From assembly GCA_900471815.1 (NCBI GenBank), contig UICE01000010.1:1-45428 (forward strand): a stretch of DNA of 45,428 nucleotides, written 5' to 3'. Of the stretch, positions 1-9,147 are shown one piece after another; position 1 is the stretch's first letter; each line of letters begins with the position of its first letter. A program made the position numbers and the translations under genes. The notes beneath the pieces were generated by a model. That model saw nothing but the letters and a program-made list of their open reading frames with translations. It was not told the origin of the DNA and did not search any database. Source of the DNA: Hyphomicrobiales bacterium (GTDB taxonomy: Bacteria > Pseudomonadota > Alphaproteobacteria > Rhizobiales > Rhizobiaceae).

Positions 1-15
1 TCGCTGCTTTTTCTG

Positions 16-1365
16 TCATAAAGTTCCCGCCTGAAAGTCCGCAGGACCGGCCAATTTGTTGATTGCGGCTTCGATGGAGAGCGTTTCACGCTCGCCTGTA
101 GCACGATCCTTGATCTCGACTTCGCCAGCGGCCACACCACGCGGACCAACAATTACCTGTGTCGGCAAACCGATCAGATCCATCTTGGCAAATTTTGCAC
201 CCGGGCGATCATCCGTATCATCAAGCAGCGGCTCAAGGCCGGCCCTCGTCAAGGCGTCATAGAGCTTCAGCGCAACTGCATCACATGCATCGTCGCCGGG
301 CTTCATGTTCACAATACCCGCACCAAACGGAGCAACTGCCTTGGGCCAGATGATTCCGTTTTCGTCATGTGAGGCCTCGATGATCGCTGCAATAACGCGC
401 GACGGCCCTATGCCATAAGACCCCATCGAGACCAAATGCTCCTTTCCGTCAGGACCGCTTACCTTGGCCCCCATTGGTTCGGAGTATTTTGTGCCGAAGT
501 GGAAAATGTGGCCAACTTCAATACCGCGTGCGGCCATCTGGTGGGAGCCATCCACCTTGGACCAAGCCGCCTCATCGTGCATTTCGTCAGTGGCAGCATA
601 GGGCGTCGTCCAACGCGTGACGATATCGGCAATCTGCTGATTATCGTCGAAATCCGTATCAGCACCTGGCACTGGCAGATCGAGATAGGCGCGATCGCAG
701 AAAACCTGGCTTTCTCCGGTTTCGGCAAGAATAATGAATTCGTGGCTCAAATCACCGCCGATTGGACCCGTATCCGCGCGCATCGGAATGACCTTGATAC
801 CGAGGCGCGAGAATGTCCGTAAATATGCAACGAACATACGATTATACGCAGCCTTGGCACCCTCAAAATCCATATCGAAAGAATAGGCATCTTTCATAAG
901 GAATTCGCGCGAACGCATAACACCAAACCGGGGACGGCGCTCGTCGCGGAATTTCCACTGAATATGATAAAGATTGAGCGGCAAGTCCTTGTAAGATTTG
1001 ACATAAGCCCGGAAAATCTCGGTGATCATTTCTTCATTTGTCGGGCCAAACAACATTTCCCGATCGCCGCGATCTTTAATACGCAGCATCTCGTCGCCAT
1101 AAGCATCATAACGGCCGCTTTCACGCCAAAGATCTGCTGACTGAATTGTCGGCATCAGCAATTCGATTGCGCCCGAGCGATTCTGTTCTTCGCGGATGAT
1201 GTTGCTTACCTTGTTGAGAATGCGCAGTCCTGCCGGCAACCAGGCATAAATGCCTGCTGATTCTTGGCGAATCAGTCCGGCGCGCAGCATGAGCCGGTGC
1301 GAGACGATTTCAGCCTCTTTAGGATTCTCTTTAAGGATGGGCAGAAAGTAACGGGAAAGCCGCAT
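16..1365 (-). CDS. proS: Prolyl-tRNA synthetase (short alphaproteobacterial type)
   Basis: Charges tRNA-Pro with proline in the cytoplasm. The 449-residue protein has the class II synthetase layout. An N-terminal segment with [14 protein letters not shown] and [17 protein letters not shown] (motif 2 region) leads to a central catalytic core with GPTNEEMIT, and the C-terminal anticodon-binding domain follows from about residue 350. It lacks the roughly 180-residue editing insertion of the long bacterial ProS; the compact form is usual in alphaproteobacteria. The ATG at 1365 gives the expected N-terminus (MRLSRYFLP). The stop lies 15 bases from the window edge. In related genomes proS sits close to the DUF1467-mce-rnj-nuo cluster, but here a glycosyltransferase and an RNA candidate lie between them. 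Function is near certain from family resemblance. Confidence 0.97.
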   Translation of the reverse strand: MRLSRYFLPILKENPKEAEIVSHRLMLRAGLIRQESAGIYAWLPAGLRILNKVSNIIREEQNRSGAIELLMPTIQSADLWRESGRYDAYGDEMLRIKDRGDREMLFGPTNEEMITEIFRAYVKSYKDLPLNLYHIQWKFRDERRPRFGVMRSREFLMKDAYSFDMDFEGAKAAYNRMFVAYLRTFSRLGIKVIPMRADTGPIGGDLSHEFIILAETGESQVFCDRAYLDLPVPGADTDFDDNQQIADIVTRWTTPYAATDEMHDEAAWSKVDGSHQMAARGIEVGHIFHFGTKYSEPMGAKVSGPDGKEHLVSMGSYGIGPSRVIAAIIEASHDENGIIWPKAVAPFGAGIVNMKPGDDACDAVALKLYDALTRAGLEPLLDDTDDRPGAKFAKMDLIGLPTQVIVGPRGVAAGEVEIKDRATGERETLSIEAAINKLAGPADFQAGTL

Positions 1366-1639
1366 TGAGGGTCACCAAAATTGAACAACGCCTGAGTGCT
1401 TGAAGAATCAGGCAAAACCAAGTGCAAAGTCGATATTTCTTATCGGCTTCATGGCTGATTGGGAACCCGCAACTGCATATAACACAGGATGATATTGAGG
1501 GGTGATTCACTCTGCTGCAAGATTTCTAATCAAAAGATGACAGTAACGAATATTTTTCGTGACATTTCGAAGGCAGTCCGCTATTTTTTTAAGCATAAGG
1601 AGAAAGTAAGAATATTTCTGCTTTCCTACGCGGTCAAAG

Positions 1640-1742
1640 TCTTGGGAGGATGTGACCCTTGGCGCGGTTTCCGCAGCCGCCACGCAAGTGGATGGGTCAG
1701 ACGCGATCTTTAAATGCAAGGCGAAAGCCTTGCATTTTTTTT
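1640..1742 (+). ncRNA. Candidate structured small RNA with three-way junction and own terminator
   Basis: No protein family is visible here, yet the plus strand folds well. Outer stem TGACCC (1653-1658) pairs with GGGTCA (1694-1699). Inside are two hairpins. One is GGC/GCGG (1661-1667) with CCGC/GCC (1671-1678, one bulged A) around a TTT loop; the other is CCAC-GCAA-GTGG (1680-1691) with a GNRA-type tetraloop. A strong intrinsic terminator follows 13 bases later. The neighbours are proS (minus, leading away) and a glycosyltransferase starting 235 bases downstream, so the terminator has no obvious protein-coding client. The 5' end is unknown. GGGAGGA at 1644-1650 is complementary to TCCTCCC. 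It could instead be a terminated leader of the glycosyltransferase gene, or the 3' end of a short reading frame (1489-1713). I do not recognise the RNA family. Confidence 0.5.
1712..1742 (+). terminator. Strong intrinsic terminator of the plus-strand RNA candidate
   Basis: Perfect stem AATGCAAGGC (1713-1722) / GCCTTGCATT (1727-1736) with a GAAA tetraloop, run out into a T tract ending at 1742. On the minus strand no T tract follows the stem, so the signal works only for plus-strand transcripts. Confidence 0.85.
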
Positions 1743-1977
1743 GTCTTCATTTATGGGTTTGACGAATATTTTTCATTTTAAATTCAATACCTTATTTTTC
1801 GTGCCTAATATCCTAATTTTAAAATAGGTGTGATTCCCGATTGACGGTCGGCTGCAACAGCGCTGTAAGTAGAAATTAAATTTATTTTAGCGCACCCATT
1901 CAATGAACTTGCACGGTCGCACGTGCGAACAGCATTTTTAGTCCAAGCTATTTTATTTATTTCAGGCAGATTATTTC
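1743..1977 (+). promoter_or_regulatory. AT-rich upstream region of the glycosyltransferase gene
   Basis: This stretch is clearly more AT-rich than its surroundings. It contains the near-palindrome CCTAATTTTAAAATAGG (1812-1828) and CAGCGCTG (1858-1865). It presumably holds the promoter of the glycosyltransferase gene, but no -35/-10 pair stands out. Low GC in a spacer next to a possibly acquired gene fits horizontal transfer, which is an inference. Confidence 0.3.
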
Positions 1978-2952
1978 ATGACAGAATTATTGCGCAGAAT
2001 TTGCGTGGGAACCGTTACCCGCAATCGCCCGATCATGTTGCAAGTACTCCTCGCCTCCTATGCGAAAATGGCTATCCCTGCCAACACGCAGCTGCATTTT
2101 GTTATTGTTGAGAACAATTCCTTTCCGACGCTTACCGAAATTATAGAGCGCTTTCGTACGAGCGTTCCCAACTGGAGCGTACAATATGAAGTCGAATCGC
2201 GCCTTGGAATTGCATATGTACGCAACCGCGTGCTCGATATTGCAATTTCCAGCGGCCACGATCTGCTTACCTTTGCCGATGATGATGAAACAGTAGAACC
2301 GGATTGGCTGGTTGAGCTGCTCGCGGAACGGGATGCTTCAAATCTTGATATTGTCGGCGGACCAGTACGGCCAGCACAAGTAGAGCAAATGTCGTTTTTC
2401 GAAAAGGTCGTTTGGAAAGGACTGTTTGAGAGTACTCAAAAATACGAGCAACGAGCAATTCAGCGACGAGAGGGCGGCAAGGCTGACAGGATTCTTATTG
2501 CCACAGGGAGTTGGATGGGAAATTTAGCGTTCTTTCGTGCAACCGGATTGAGATTTGATAATCACTTGGCTCTAAATGGCGGAGAGGATTGGAAGCTCTA
2601 TCGGGAGGCCACGAGAATCGGCGCGCGGACAGGTTGGACACCTCATGCCGTAGTTTTTGAAACTGTTCCCCGCGAACGCTTGACTCTGAGCTATCAATTT
2701 AGACGAAGCAGAGATCATAGCGCTTCTGATTTACGGGCAAGATTCGCCGAGGATCGCACTACCGCTCTTCTTCGTTTACCGGGCTCAATTCTATCGCGAT
2801 TTTTAAAACTGATGACCCATCTTCTGAAGCTGCCATTGAGACCCAGCCGATCGCTCGTCTTAGCGGCATCTTATCTTGGTCATATCGCTGGATCTTTCCT
2901 GGCATTTACTGGGAAAGCTTCGCCACATTATCAAACAACTACCGGCAAATAA
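1978..2952 (+). CDS. Family 2 glycosyltransferase
   Basis: Predicted sugar transferase of 324 residues with a GT-A fold. An N-terminal Rossmann-like half (GTVTRNRP, VIVENNS) precedes the metal/nucleotide-sugar motif FADDDE with three aspartates at residues 101-103. GGEDW near residues 201-205 supplies the likely catalytic acid/base region. The C-terminal 60 residues are hydrophobic and basic (LLKLPLRPSRSLVLAASYLGH) and may anchor it to the membrane. Acceptor and sugar cannot be told from sequence; a cell-surface polysaccharide is a guess. The ATG at 1978 has no strong ribosome binding site. It ends two bases before the DUF1467 stop on the other strand, with no terminator between. It looks lower in GC than the neighbouring housekeeping genes and interrupts a conserved neighbourhood, suggesting insertion. 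Confidence 0.85.
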   Translation: MTELLRRICVGTVTRNRPIMLQVLLASYAKMAIPANTQLHFVIVENNSFPTLTEIIERFRTSVPNWSVQYEVESRLGIAYVRNRVLDIAISSGHDLLTFADDDETVEPDWLVELLAERDASNLDIVGGPVRPAQVEQMSFFEKVVWKGLFESTQKYEQRAIQRREGGKADRILIATGSWMGNLAFFRATGLRFDNHLALNGGEDWKLYREATRIGARTGWTPHAVVFETVPRERLTLSYQFRRSRDHSASDLRARFAEDRTTALLRLPGSILSRFLKLMTHLLKLPLRPSRSLVLAASYLGHIAGSFLAFTGKASPHYQTTTGK

Positions 2953-2954
2953 GA

Positions 2955-3224
2955 TCAGTCCAATTGTGGAAAAAATACCGGCAGGTCGTTGACGCCATAA
3001 CCAAGCCGTTGATTGACAACGTAGAAAATTGCGAAAATGACTGCGGATACAAGCGTGGTCCACAGGAAGACTCGTCCCATGCGATGCTTGTGCGGCGCGC
3101 TCGGCGTTGTGCCCAGTGTTACGTCATTCTCTTCAGCCTGCGTGCGCAGGCCAATCGGCAGCATGGTAAAAAGCGTCAACCACCAGAAAATGAAATAAAC
3201 TGCCAGCGCTGTTGCAATCGGCAT
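2955..3224 (-). CDS. DUF1467 family small membrane protein
   Basis: An 89-residue protein with two predicted transmembrane helices (about residues 6-26 and 50-70) separated by a polar segment. It matches the DUF1467 family, found almost only in alphaproteobacteria and usually encoded beside methylmalonyl-CoA epimerase and proS. Its function is unknown. The start codon overlaps the mce stop by one base (TAATG), so the two are translationally linked. It is the last gene of the minus-strand nuo-birA-rnj-mce run. No terminator is visible between its stop and that of the convergent glycosyltransferase gene. Confidence 0.85.
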   Translation of the reverse strand: MPIATALAVYFIFWWLTLFTMLPIGLRTQAEENDVTLGTTPSAPHKHRMGRVFLWTTLVSAVIFAIFYVVNQRLGYGVNDLPVFFPQLD

Positions 3225-3628
3225 TACTCTTGCTCCAGTTCGATCAACGTTCCGTTGAAATCCTTCGGATGAAGAAACAGAACAGGTTTGCCATGAGCTC
3301 CAAGCTTCGGCTCGCCATCACCCAAAACCCGGGCACCCTGCTCTTTTAGGCGATCTCGCGCGCTCAGTATATCGGGCACTTCGTAGCACACGTGGTGAAT
3401 ACCACCTGACGGATTTTTCAGGAGGAAAGCCGATATGGGCGACTCGGAAGAAAGCGGTTCAAGCAGTTCGATCTTGGTGTTTCCGACATCGATGAACACA
3501 ACTGTAACGCCATGCTCAGGCAATATCTGCGGTTCTGTCAGCTTTGCTCCGAGCGTATCCCTATAGATGGCGGACGCAGCCGCCATATCTGGAACTGCGA
3601 TAGCCACATGGTTGAGCCGTCCCAGCAT
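3224..3628 (-). CDS. mce: Methylmalonyl-CoA epimerase
   Basis: Interconverts the (2S) and (2R) forms of methylmalonyl-CoA in propionyl-CoA breakdown, feeding methylmalonyl-CoA mutase. The 134-residue protein is a small vicinal-oxygen-chelate (glyoxalase-like) enzyme with two beta-alpha-beta-beta-beta repeats. LNHVAIAV at residues 5-12 carries the first metal-ligand histidine, GGIHHVCYEV the second region, and LIELEQE near the C-terminus the last acidic ligand. Length is typical. It lies 8 bases after rnj and overlaps the DUF1467 start by one base. Propionyl-CoA carboxylase is a biotin enzyme, so closeness to birA may be functional, though that link is only an inference. Confidence 0.93.
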   Translation of the reverse strand: MLGRLNHVAIAVPDMAAASAIYRDTLGAKLTEPQILPEHGVTVVFIDVGNTKIELLEPLSSESPISAFLLKNPSGGIHHVCYEVPDILSARDRLKEQGARVLGDGEPKLGAHGKPVLFLHPKDFNGTLIELEQE

Positions 3629-3636
3629 TGCTTACC

Positions 3637-5310
3637 TCAGACCTTGGTTACGAACACGGTGACAATCGGCTTCTTGCCCCATGCTTCGTTGGCGGCCGAG
3701 CGAACCGCACGGCGAATTGCCTCACGCACCATGGCAAGATCGCGTCGCTTCTCCCTCGGGATACTTTGGACCGCACCAACAGCAGCATCGTAAAGAAGAT
3801 CCTCCAGGAGCTCACCTTCATCGTCGACTTCCGGAACTCCGAAAGGGACAAGCTCCGGATCTTCAAGAACGTTGTATTTGGCGTCGAGAATAAATGACAC
3901 CGCAACATGGCCGACATAGGAAAGCTTTCGGCGATCAACGATGCCGACCTCTTCCTCGTCGCCGATCAGCCTGCCGTCTTTGATCAAGCGTCCGAAGGGC
4001 GCTTCACCAATGATCTCTGCCTTGCCCGGAGCAAGGCGCAATATATCGCCATTGCGCACTTGCGGCACTTCTGGAATGCCTGCCATTGCAGCCAGTGATC
4101 CCTGCCCGACAAGATGCGCAGCCTCACCGTGAACAGGAACAAGAATGCGCGGGCGAACCCACTCATACATCCGCTTCAATTCGTTGCGTCGCGGATGCCC
4201 CGACACATGCACCAATTGATCACCATCGGAAATGATCTGGACACCCTGCTCTATCAGAAGGTTTTTGGTGTCATTAATCGCCTTTTCATTGCCGGGAATG
4301 GCACGCGATGAGTAAATAACCGTATCGCCGGGCGAAAGTGCAACACTGCGCATTTCATCGCGCGCCAGTTTGGCAAGGGCAGCACGTGGTTCACCTTGGC
4401 TGCCGGTCAATATGATGACCATGTTTTCCCGCGGAATATAGCCGTAATCATCCTCCGACAGGAACTCAGGCACACCATCCAGATAACCAAGCTCGGTCGC
4501 GACATCGATCATGCGCTTCATCGAACGTCCGAGCACAAGCGTTTGCCTGCCGGCATCGCGCGCTGCCAGGGCAATCGAACGGATACGCCCGACATTGGAT
4601 GAAAACGAAGTTATCGCAACGCGTCCACGGGCGTTTTCAATGATTTGCCGCAGGCTTTCGCCAACTTCCTGTTCGGATGGCGATTCGCCATCACGCAAGG
4701 CATTGGTAGAATCGCACATCATGGCGAGAACGCCTTCGTCCCCCAGAGCGCGGAATCGCGCTTCATTGATCAGCGGTCCGATCGATGGTTCCGGGTCCAT
4801 CTTCCAGTCGCCCGTATGGATGACTGTTCCAAGCGGAGTCTTGATTGCCAATGAAACCGGTTCAGGAATGGAATGCGTTACAGCCAGTGCTTCGAACTCG
4901 AAAGGGCCGACATTGAAGGTTTCGCCAGCACGGTAGATTGTGACTGGAATGTCCGGTGCACCGGGTTCCGAGTGCCGCTTGGCGGCAAGAAGTCCGGCAG
5001 TAAATGGCGTGGCATAAACAGGAACATTGAGAAGTGGCCAGAGATCAAGCAGTGCTCCGTAGTGATCTTCATGCGCGTGGGTGATAACAATACCCTTGAG
5101 GTTGTTGCGCTCAGCCTGCAAAAAACGAATATCGGGCAGGATCAGGTCAGCTCCGGGAAGATCCGGGCCAGCAAAGCTCACACCCATATCGACCACGACC
5201 CATTCGCGTTTGCGCGCGGGGCCATAGCCGTAAAGGGCCAGATTCATGCCGATTTCGCCGACACCACCTAAAGGCAGGAAAACAAGTTCCGCTTGATCGG
5301 AATTTGCCAT
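3637..5310 (-). CDS. rnj: Ribonuclease J
   Basis: Endo- and 5'-to-3' exoribonuclease of the beta-CASP metallo-beta-lactamase family, acting in mRNA decay and rRNA maturation in the cytoplasm. The 557-residue protein shows the zinc motif HAHEDH at residues 78-83, a further metal-ligand segment VTHSIPEP, the beta-CASP domain with FSSNVGR, and VHVSGHPRR and LVPVHGE in the second half. AGGAG lies seven bases before the ATG at 5310, supporting this start. It follows birA by 22 bases in the nuo-distal gene run. Rhizobiales commonly have RNase J alongside RNase E. Confidence 0.96.
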   Translation of the reverse strand: MANSDQAELVFLPLGGVGEIGMNLALYGYGPARKREWVVVDMGVSFAGPDLPGADLILPDIRFLQAERNNLKGIVITHAHEDHYGALLDLWPLLNVPVYATPFTAGLLAAKRHSEPGAPDIPVTIYRAGETFNVGPFEFEALAVTHSIPEPVSLAIKTPLGTVIHTGDWKMDPEPSIGPLINEARFRALGDEGVLAMMCDSTNALRDGESPSEQEVGESLRQIIENARGRVAITSFSSNVGRIRSIALAARDAGRQTLVLGRSMKRMIDVATELGYLDGVPEFLSEDDYGYIPRENMVIILTGSQGEPRAALAKLARDEMRSVALSPGDTVIYSSRAIPGNEKAINDTKNLLIEQGVQIISDGDQLVHVSGHPRRNELKRMYEWVRPRILVPVHGEAAHLVGQGSLAAMAGIPEVPQVRNGDILRLAPGKAEIIGEAPFGRLIKDGRLIGDEEEVGIVDRRKLSYVGHVAVSFILDAKYNVLEDPELVPFGVPEVDDEGELLEDLLYDAAVGAVQSIPREKRRDLAMVREAIRRAVRSAANEAWGKKPIVTVFVTKV

Positions 5311-5332
5311 TTATGCTCCTAAAAACTGAAAC

Positions 5333-6175
5333 TCATTCAGCGTTTGCCGATGCCACTGTTCCAAAATGGACGTCACCGGCTGCAATTTTTTGCCGTACAC
5401 CGTCATTATCACGAATGACGAACTGGCAATCTTCGTCAATTGTTTCGAATATACCACGCAGTACAGCTCCGTCTATTCGAACGGCGACTTCACTGCCAAT
5501 TCCTGCCGCCTGCGAGAGCCAACGTTTGCGAATGTCACTTAAGCCCCGTCCATTCGCCCAAATGCGATAGTTTTCTTCCCAGGCGTCCGACAAGGCCAGA
5601 AACACTGTTTCGGCATCGCAGTTCGCACCAAGCCGTGCCAATGACGTAGCTGGATAAGGGACATCCTGCGGATAGGCAACAACATTAACGCCGATGCCGA
5701 TAACTACTGCCAAATGCCCATCCGGCATCAAGGTCGATTCAAGCAGGATACCGGCGAGCTTTGCGCCACCCGCCAGCAAATCGTTTGGCCATTTAAGCTC
5801 CACCCGTAATGGCGATTTTCCAGCACCTGCATTGCTGGCGCCATCAATGCCAACGGAAAAATTTGCTGAAGGACATACTGCGTTGAGCGCATCAGCAAGC
5901 GAAAGGCCAGCTACAAAGCCGAGCGTCGCCGCACTTTTCAGTTCAAGATTTCCAGTAAGCAATAAGGAAGCCGCCAGATTGCCCTCGGGAGAAGACCAAG
6001 CCCGGCCGCGCCGCCCTCGCCCGCTCGCCTGCTTCTTGGATACGATCCACAGCTTGCCAGGATCACCCGCCTGTGCGCGCTCGAGCGCGACAGCATTGGT
6101 GGATCCAATCGTTTCGAAAGCTTCCAGTCGAAAACCATTCTGCTCTGCGATAGGCGATAGGGCAAATCCCGTCAA
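5333..6175 (-). CDS. birA: Biotin--[acetyl-CoA-carboxylase] ligase, monofunctional
   Basis: Activates biotin to biotinyl-AMP and attaches it to the lysine of biotin carboxyl carrier domains. The 280-residue protein has the biotin-binding segment STNAVALERA, the glycine-rich GRGRRGRAWSSP loop, the catalytic KWPNDLL motif and a small C-terminal SH3-like domain. The E. coli-type N-terminal winged-helix DNA-binding domain is missing, so it should be a ligase only (group I), not a repressor. It starts 10 bases after the nuoN stop, so it is probably transcribed with nuo. Placement between nuoN and rnj is common in Rhizobiales. Confidence 0.95.
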   Translation of the reverse strand: MTGFALSPIAEQNGFRLEAFETIGSTNAVALERAQAGDPGKLWIVSKKQASGRGRRGRAWSSPEGNLAASLLLTGNLELKSAATLGFVAGLSLADALNAVCPSANFSVGIDGASNAGAGKSPLRVELKWPNDLLAGGAKLAGILLESTLMPDGHLAVVIGIGVNVVAYPQDVPYPATSLARLGANCDAETVFLALSDAWEENYRIWANGRGLSDIRKRWLSQAAGIGSEVAVRIDGAVLRGIFETIDEDCQFVIRDNDGVRQKIAAGDVHFGTVASANAE

Positions 6176-6185
6176 ATTCTTCGCC

Positions 6186-7622
6186 CTAGAAGAAGGACTT
6201 GGATGCCGCTTCCGCGTAGGTACTAATCGGACCGCCGATCAGAACATAGAGCAGAACAAGCAGACCGGAGGCACCAAGCACGAGTCGAAGTTCGCCAGCG
6301 ACTGGAACGAAACCGCCAACCGGTTCATCGAACCACATGATCTTGATGATGCGCAGGTAGTAGAAAGCGCCCACAACCGAAGCCACAATGCCGATAATGG
6401 CAAGCGCATAGAGATTAGCCTGCATCGCTGCAAGGAAGGTGTACCACTTGCCCCAGAACCCGGCGAGCGGTGGGATACCTGCGAGCGAGAACATGAGGAT
6501 GGTCAATATGGCCGCCATAATCGGATTTGTACGCGAGAGACCGGCAAGGTCGCTGATCTGTTCGACATTTCCATCCTTGCGGCGCATTGCCAGAATGAAT
6601 GCAAATGTACCAAGCGTTGTGACCAGGTAGATCAGCATGTAAATGGCAACGCCTTTAACGCCAACCTGCGTACCTGCAGCAAGCCCAACAAGGGCATAGC
6701 CCATATGGCTGATGGAAGAATAAGCCATCAGCCTCTTGATATTGCGCTGGCCGATGGCCGCAAAAGCGCCAAGGATCATCGACGCAATGGCAATAAACAC
6801 GACAATCTGTTGCCAGTCATGCGTGATCGGCTGAAAGGTATCCACTGATACGCGTGTCAGCAGCGCCATCGCCGCCATTTTCGGCGCAGTTGCAAAGAAA
6901 GCTGTTACCGGTGTCGGCGCGCCTTCATAAACATCTGGCGTCCACATATGGAATGGAACTGCCGATATCTTGAATGCAAGACCAGCAAAAATGAAAACCA
7001 ATCCAAAAACAACGCCGAGCTGACGTTCGGAGCTGGCGAGAGACTGGGCAATACCTTCAAAGCCGGTATGACCCGTAAAGCCATAAACCAGTGAAATACC
7101 ATAGAGGAGCATGCCGGATGACAGCGCGCCAAGAACAAAATATTTCAGGCCAGCTTCCGTGGAGCGAACGCTGTCGCGGTTGATGGCGGCGACGACGTAT
7201 AGCGCGAGTGATTGCAGCTCAAGGCTCAGATATAGAGACAGCGTGTCATTGGCTGAAATCATCAGCAGCATGCCGACATTGGCCAAAAGGATCAGGATCG
7301 GGAATTCGAACTTGTCGAATTTCTCGCTTTTGGCAAAGCCGGACGACATGATGAGAGTAACGATCGAGCCTGCCAGTGTGAGTACTTTCATGAAGCCGGA
7401 AAAGGAATCATTGATGAAAGCACGACCGAAAGCGTTTCCCTGTTGAGGAAACACGGCAACAAGCACCAGTGCCAGCAACAGCAATATGATGCTGAGACCA
7501 TTGACCAGCTTGTACGACTTCTCGCCGGAAAATGCTCCGACCATCAGGAGAGCCATCGCTCCCACTGCTAGAAGCAGTTCGGGAGCCATGAGCGTCAGGT
7601 TGGCAATCATATCGGTCTGCAT
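6186..7622 (-). CDS. nuoN: NADH-quinone oxidoreductase subunit N
   Basis: Antiporter-like membrane subunit of respiratory complex I, one of three (L, M, N) carrying the proton channels. It has 478 residues and about 14 transmembrane helices. The conserved [11 protein letters not shown] segment carries the channel glutamate; [22 protein letters not shown] and [18 protein letters not shown] are the family signatures with the channel lysines. Length is typical. The ATG at 7622 follows GGAAGAGG; another in-frame ATG 12 bases later is possible. It is the last nuo gene and runs into birA after 10 bases. Confidence 0.97.
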   Translation of the reverse strand: MQTDMIANLTLMAPELLLAVGAMALLMVGAFSGEKSYKLVNGLSIILLLLALVLVAVFPQQGNAFGRAFINDSFSGFMKVLTLAGSIVTLIMSSGFAKSEKFDKFEFPILILLANVGMLLMISANDTLSLYLSLELQSLALYVVAAINRDSVRSTEAGLKYFVLGALSSGMLLYGISLVYGFTGHTGFEGIAQSLASSERQLGVVFGLVFIFAGLAFKISAVPFHMWTPDVYEGAPTPVTAFFATAPKMAAMALLTRVSVDTFQPITHDWQQIVVFIAIASMILGAFAAIGQRNIKRLMAYSSISHMGYALVGLAAGTQVGVKGVAIYMLIYLVTTLGTFAFILAMRRKDGNVEQISDLAGLSRTNPIMAAILTILMFSLAGIPPLAGFWGKWYTFLAAMQANLYALAIIGIVASVVGAFYYLRIIKIMWFDEPVGGFVPVAGELRLVLGASGLLVLLYVLIGGPISTYAEAASKSFF

Positions 7623-7641
7623 CGGCCTTGGCCTCTTCCTG

Positions 7642-9147
7642 CTATTTCAACGCCAAAGTGGCCGCTGAGGACAGCGCGTTATTATATTGATTGATAAGTG
7701 CATGGACGGAGCTGGCCGTCGCATCGAATACCGGCATCGGATAAACACCGTAGAAGATCGTCAGGATCAGCAGCGGATAAATCACTGCCTTTTCCCGCGG
7801 CGACATATCCAGAAGCGCCTTCAGGCTTTCCTTGTCGAGTGAACCAAACACAACGCGCCGATAGAGCCACAATGCATAGGCCGCCGAGAAGATAACACCC
7901 GAGGTGGCAAAAAGAGCAACCCATGTGTTGACACGGAACACGCCCATCAAGGTCAGGAATTCACCGATGAAACCGGATGTGCCAGGCAAGCCGACATTGG
8001 CCATGGTGAAGATCAAGAACACGACCGCATATTTCGGCATATTGTTCACAAGGCCACCATAGGCAGAGATTTCGCGCGTATGGGTGCGGTCATAGACAAT
8101 ACCGACACACAGGAACAGCGCTGCCGAAACCAGGCCGTGGGAAAGCATCTGGAACAATGCACCCTGAATGCCCTGCTCGTTTGCTGCGAAAATACCCATG
8201 GTCACATAGCCCATGTGAGCGACCGAGGAGTAAGCGATCAGCTTCTTGATGTCTTCCTGCATGAGGGCGACAAGGGATGTGTAAACAATGGCGACAACCG
8301 AAAGAGTATAGATGATCGGTGCGAAATCAGCCGATGCTATCGGGAACATCGGAAGCGAGAAGCGCAGGAAGCCATAGCCGCCAAGCTTCAACAGAATACC
8401 GGCAAGAATGGCGGAAGCTGCGGTCGGCGCTTCAACGTGCGCATCCGGCAACCAGGTGTGAACCGGCCACATAGGCATTTTCACCGCGAAGGATGCGAAG
8501 AAGGCGAACCAAAGCCATGTTTGCATTGAAGCGGGGAAAGAATGTGCAAGCAAGGTAGGAATATCGGTCGTTCCAGCCTGCCAGTACATTGCCATGATGG
8601 CAAGCAGCATCAGAACCGAGCCGAGCAGCGTATAAAGGAAGAACTTGAAGCTGGCATAGACCCGGCGCTTTCCGCCCCAGACACCGATGATAATGAACAT
8701 CGGGACCAGTACTGCTTCAAAGAACACGTAGAATAGCACGATATCGAGTGCGCAGAACACACCAATCATCAGCGTTTCCAGAACAAGAAACGCGATCATA
8801 TATTCTTTAACGCGGTTCTGGATCGCTTCCCAGCTGGCCAGAATGCATAGAGGCATAAGGAAAGTGGTGAGGATAACGAACAGCATGGAAATGCCATCGA
8901 CGCCCATATGGTACGATATACCACTATCGAGCCATGCGGCCTTTTCCACAAATTGAAAGCCCGCTTCTGCATTGTCGAAATAATACCAGATCGGCAATGA
9001 CAGAAGGAAGGTAATGATCGTCGTCCACAAAGCGACATTGCGAATGTTGCGGCGTGCAGCATCGCCGTCATCCCGGATGAGCAGGATCAGAAAGGCACCG
9101 ACCAATGGTAAGAAGGTAACGGTGGTGAGAATTGGCCAGTCGGTCAT
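7642..9147 (-). CDS. nuoM: NADH-quinone oxidoreductase subunit M
   Basis: Second antiporter-like proton-pumping subunit of complex I, 501 residues with about 14 transmembrane helices. [14 protein letters not shown] holds the channel glutamate; [22 protein letters not shown] and [16 protein letters not shown] hold the lysine-bearing helices. The start is set at the ATG at 9147, whose first base overlaps the nuoL stop (TGATG). A longer in-frame reading from 9174 would add nine residues lying inside nuoL and is unlikely. A 19-base gap separates it from nuoN. Confidence 0.97.
   Translation of the reverse strand: MTDWPILTTVTFLPLVGAFLILLIRDDGDAARRNIRNVALWTTIITFLLSLPIWYYFDNAEAGFQFVEKAAWLDSGISYHMGVDGISMLFVILTTFLMPLCILASWEAIQNRVKEYMIAFLVLETLMIGVFCALDIVLFYVFFEAVLVPMFIIIGVWGGKRRVYASFKFFLYTLLGSVLMLLAIMAMYWQAGTTDIPTLLAHSFPASMQTWLWFAFFASFAVKMPMWPVHTWLPDAHVEAPTAASAILAGILLKLGGYGFLRFSLPMFPIASADFAPIIYTLSVVAIVYTSLVALMQEDIKKLIAYSSVAHMGYVTMGIFAANEQGIQGALFQMLSHGLVSAALFLCVGIVYDRTHTREISAYGGLVNNMPKYAVVFLIFTMANVGLPGTSGFIGEFLTLMGVFRVNTWVALFATSGVIFSAAYALWLYRRVVFGSLDKESLKALLDMSPREKAVIYPLLILTIFYGVYPMPVFDATASSVHALINQYNNALSSAATLALK

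Noticed and set aside
1489-1713. 74-residue plus-strand frame ending at the orphan terminator
   Set aside because: No similarity to a known family, and the 3' third coincides with the strongly paired RNA structure. Kept only as an alternative explanation of the terminator.
5694-6848. 384-residue plus-strand frame over birA and nuoN
   Set aside because: Antisense shadow of two certain genes, with no ribosome binding site and no recognisable domain.
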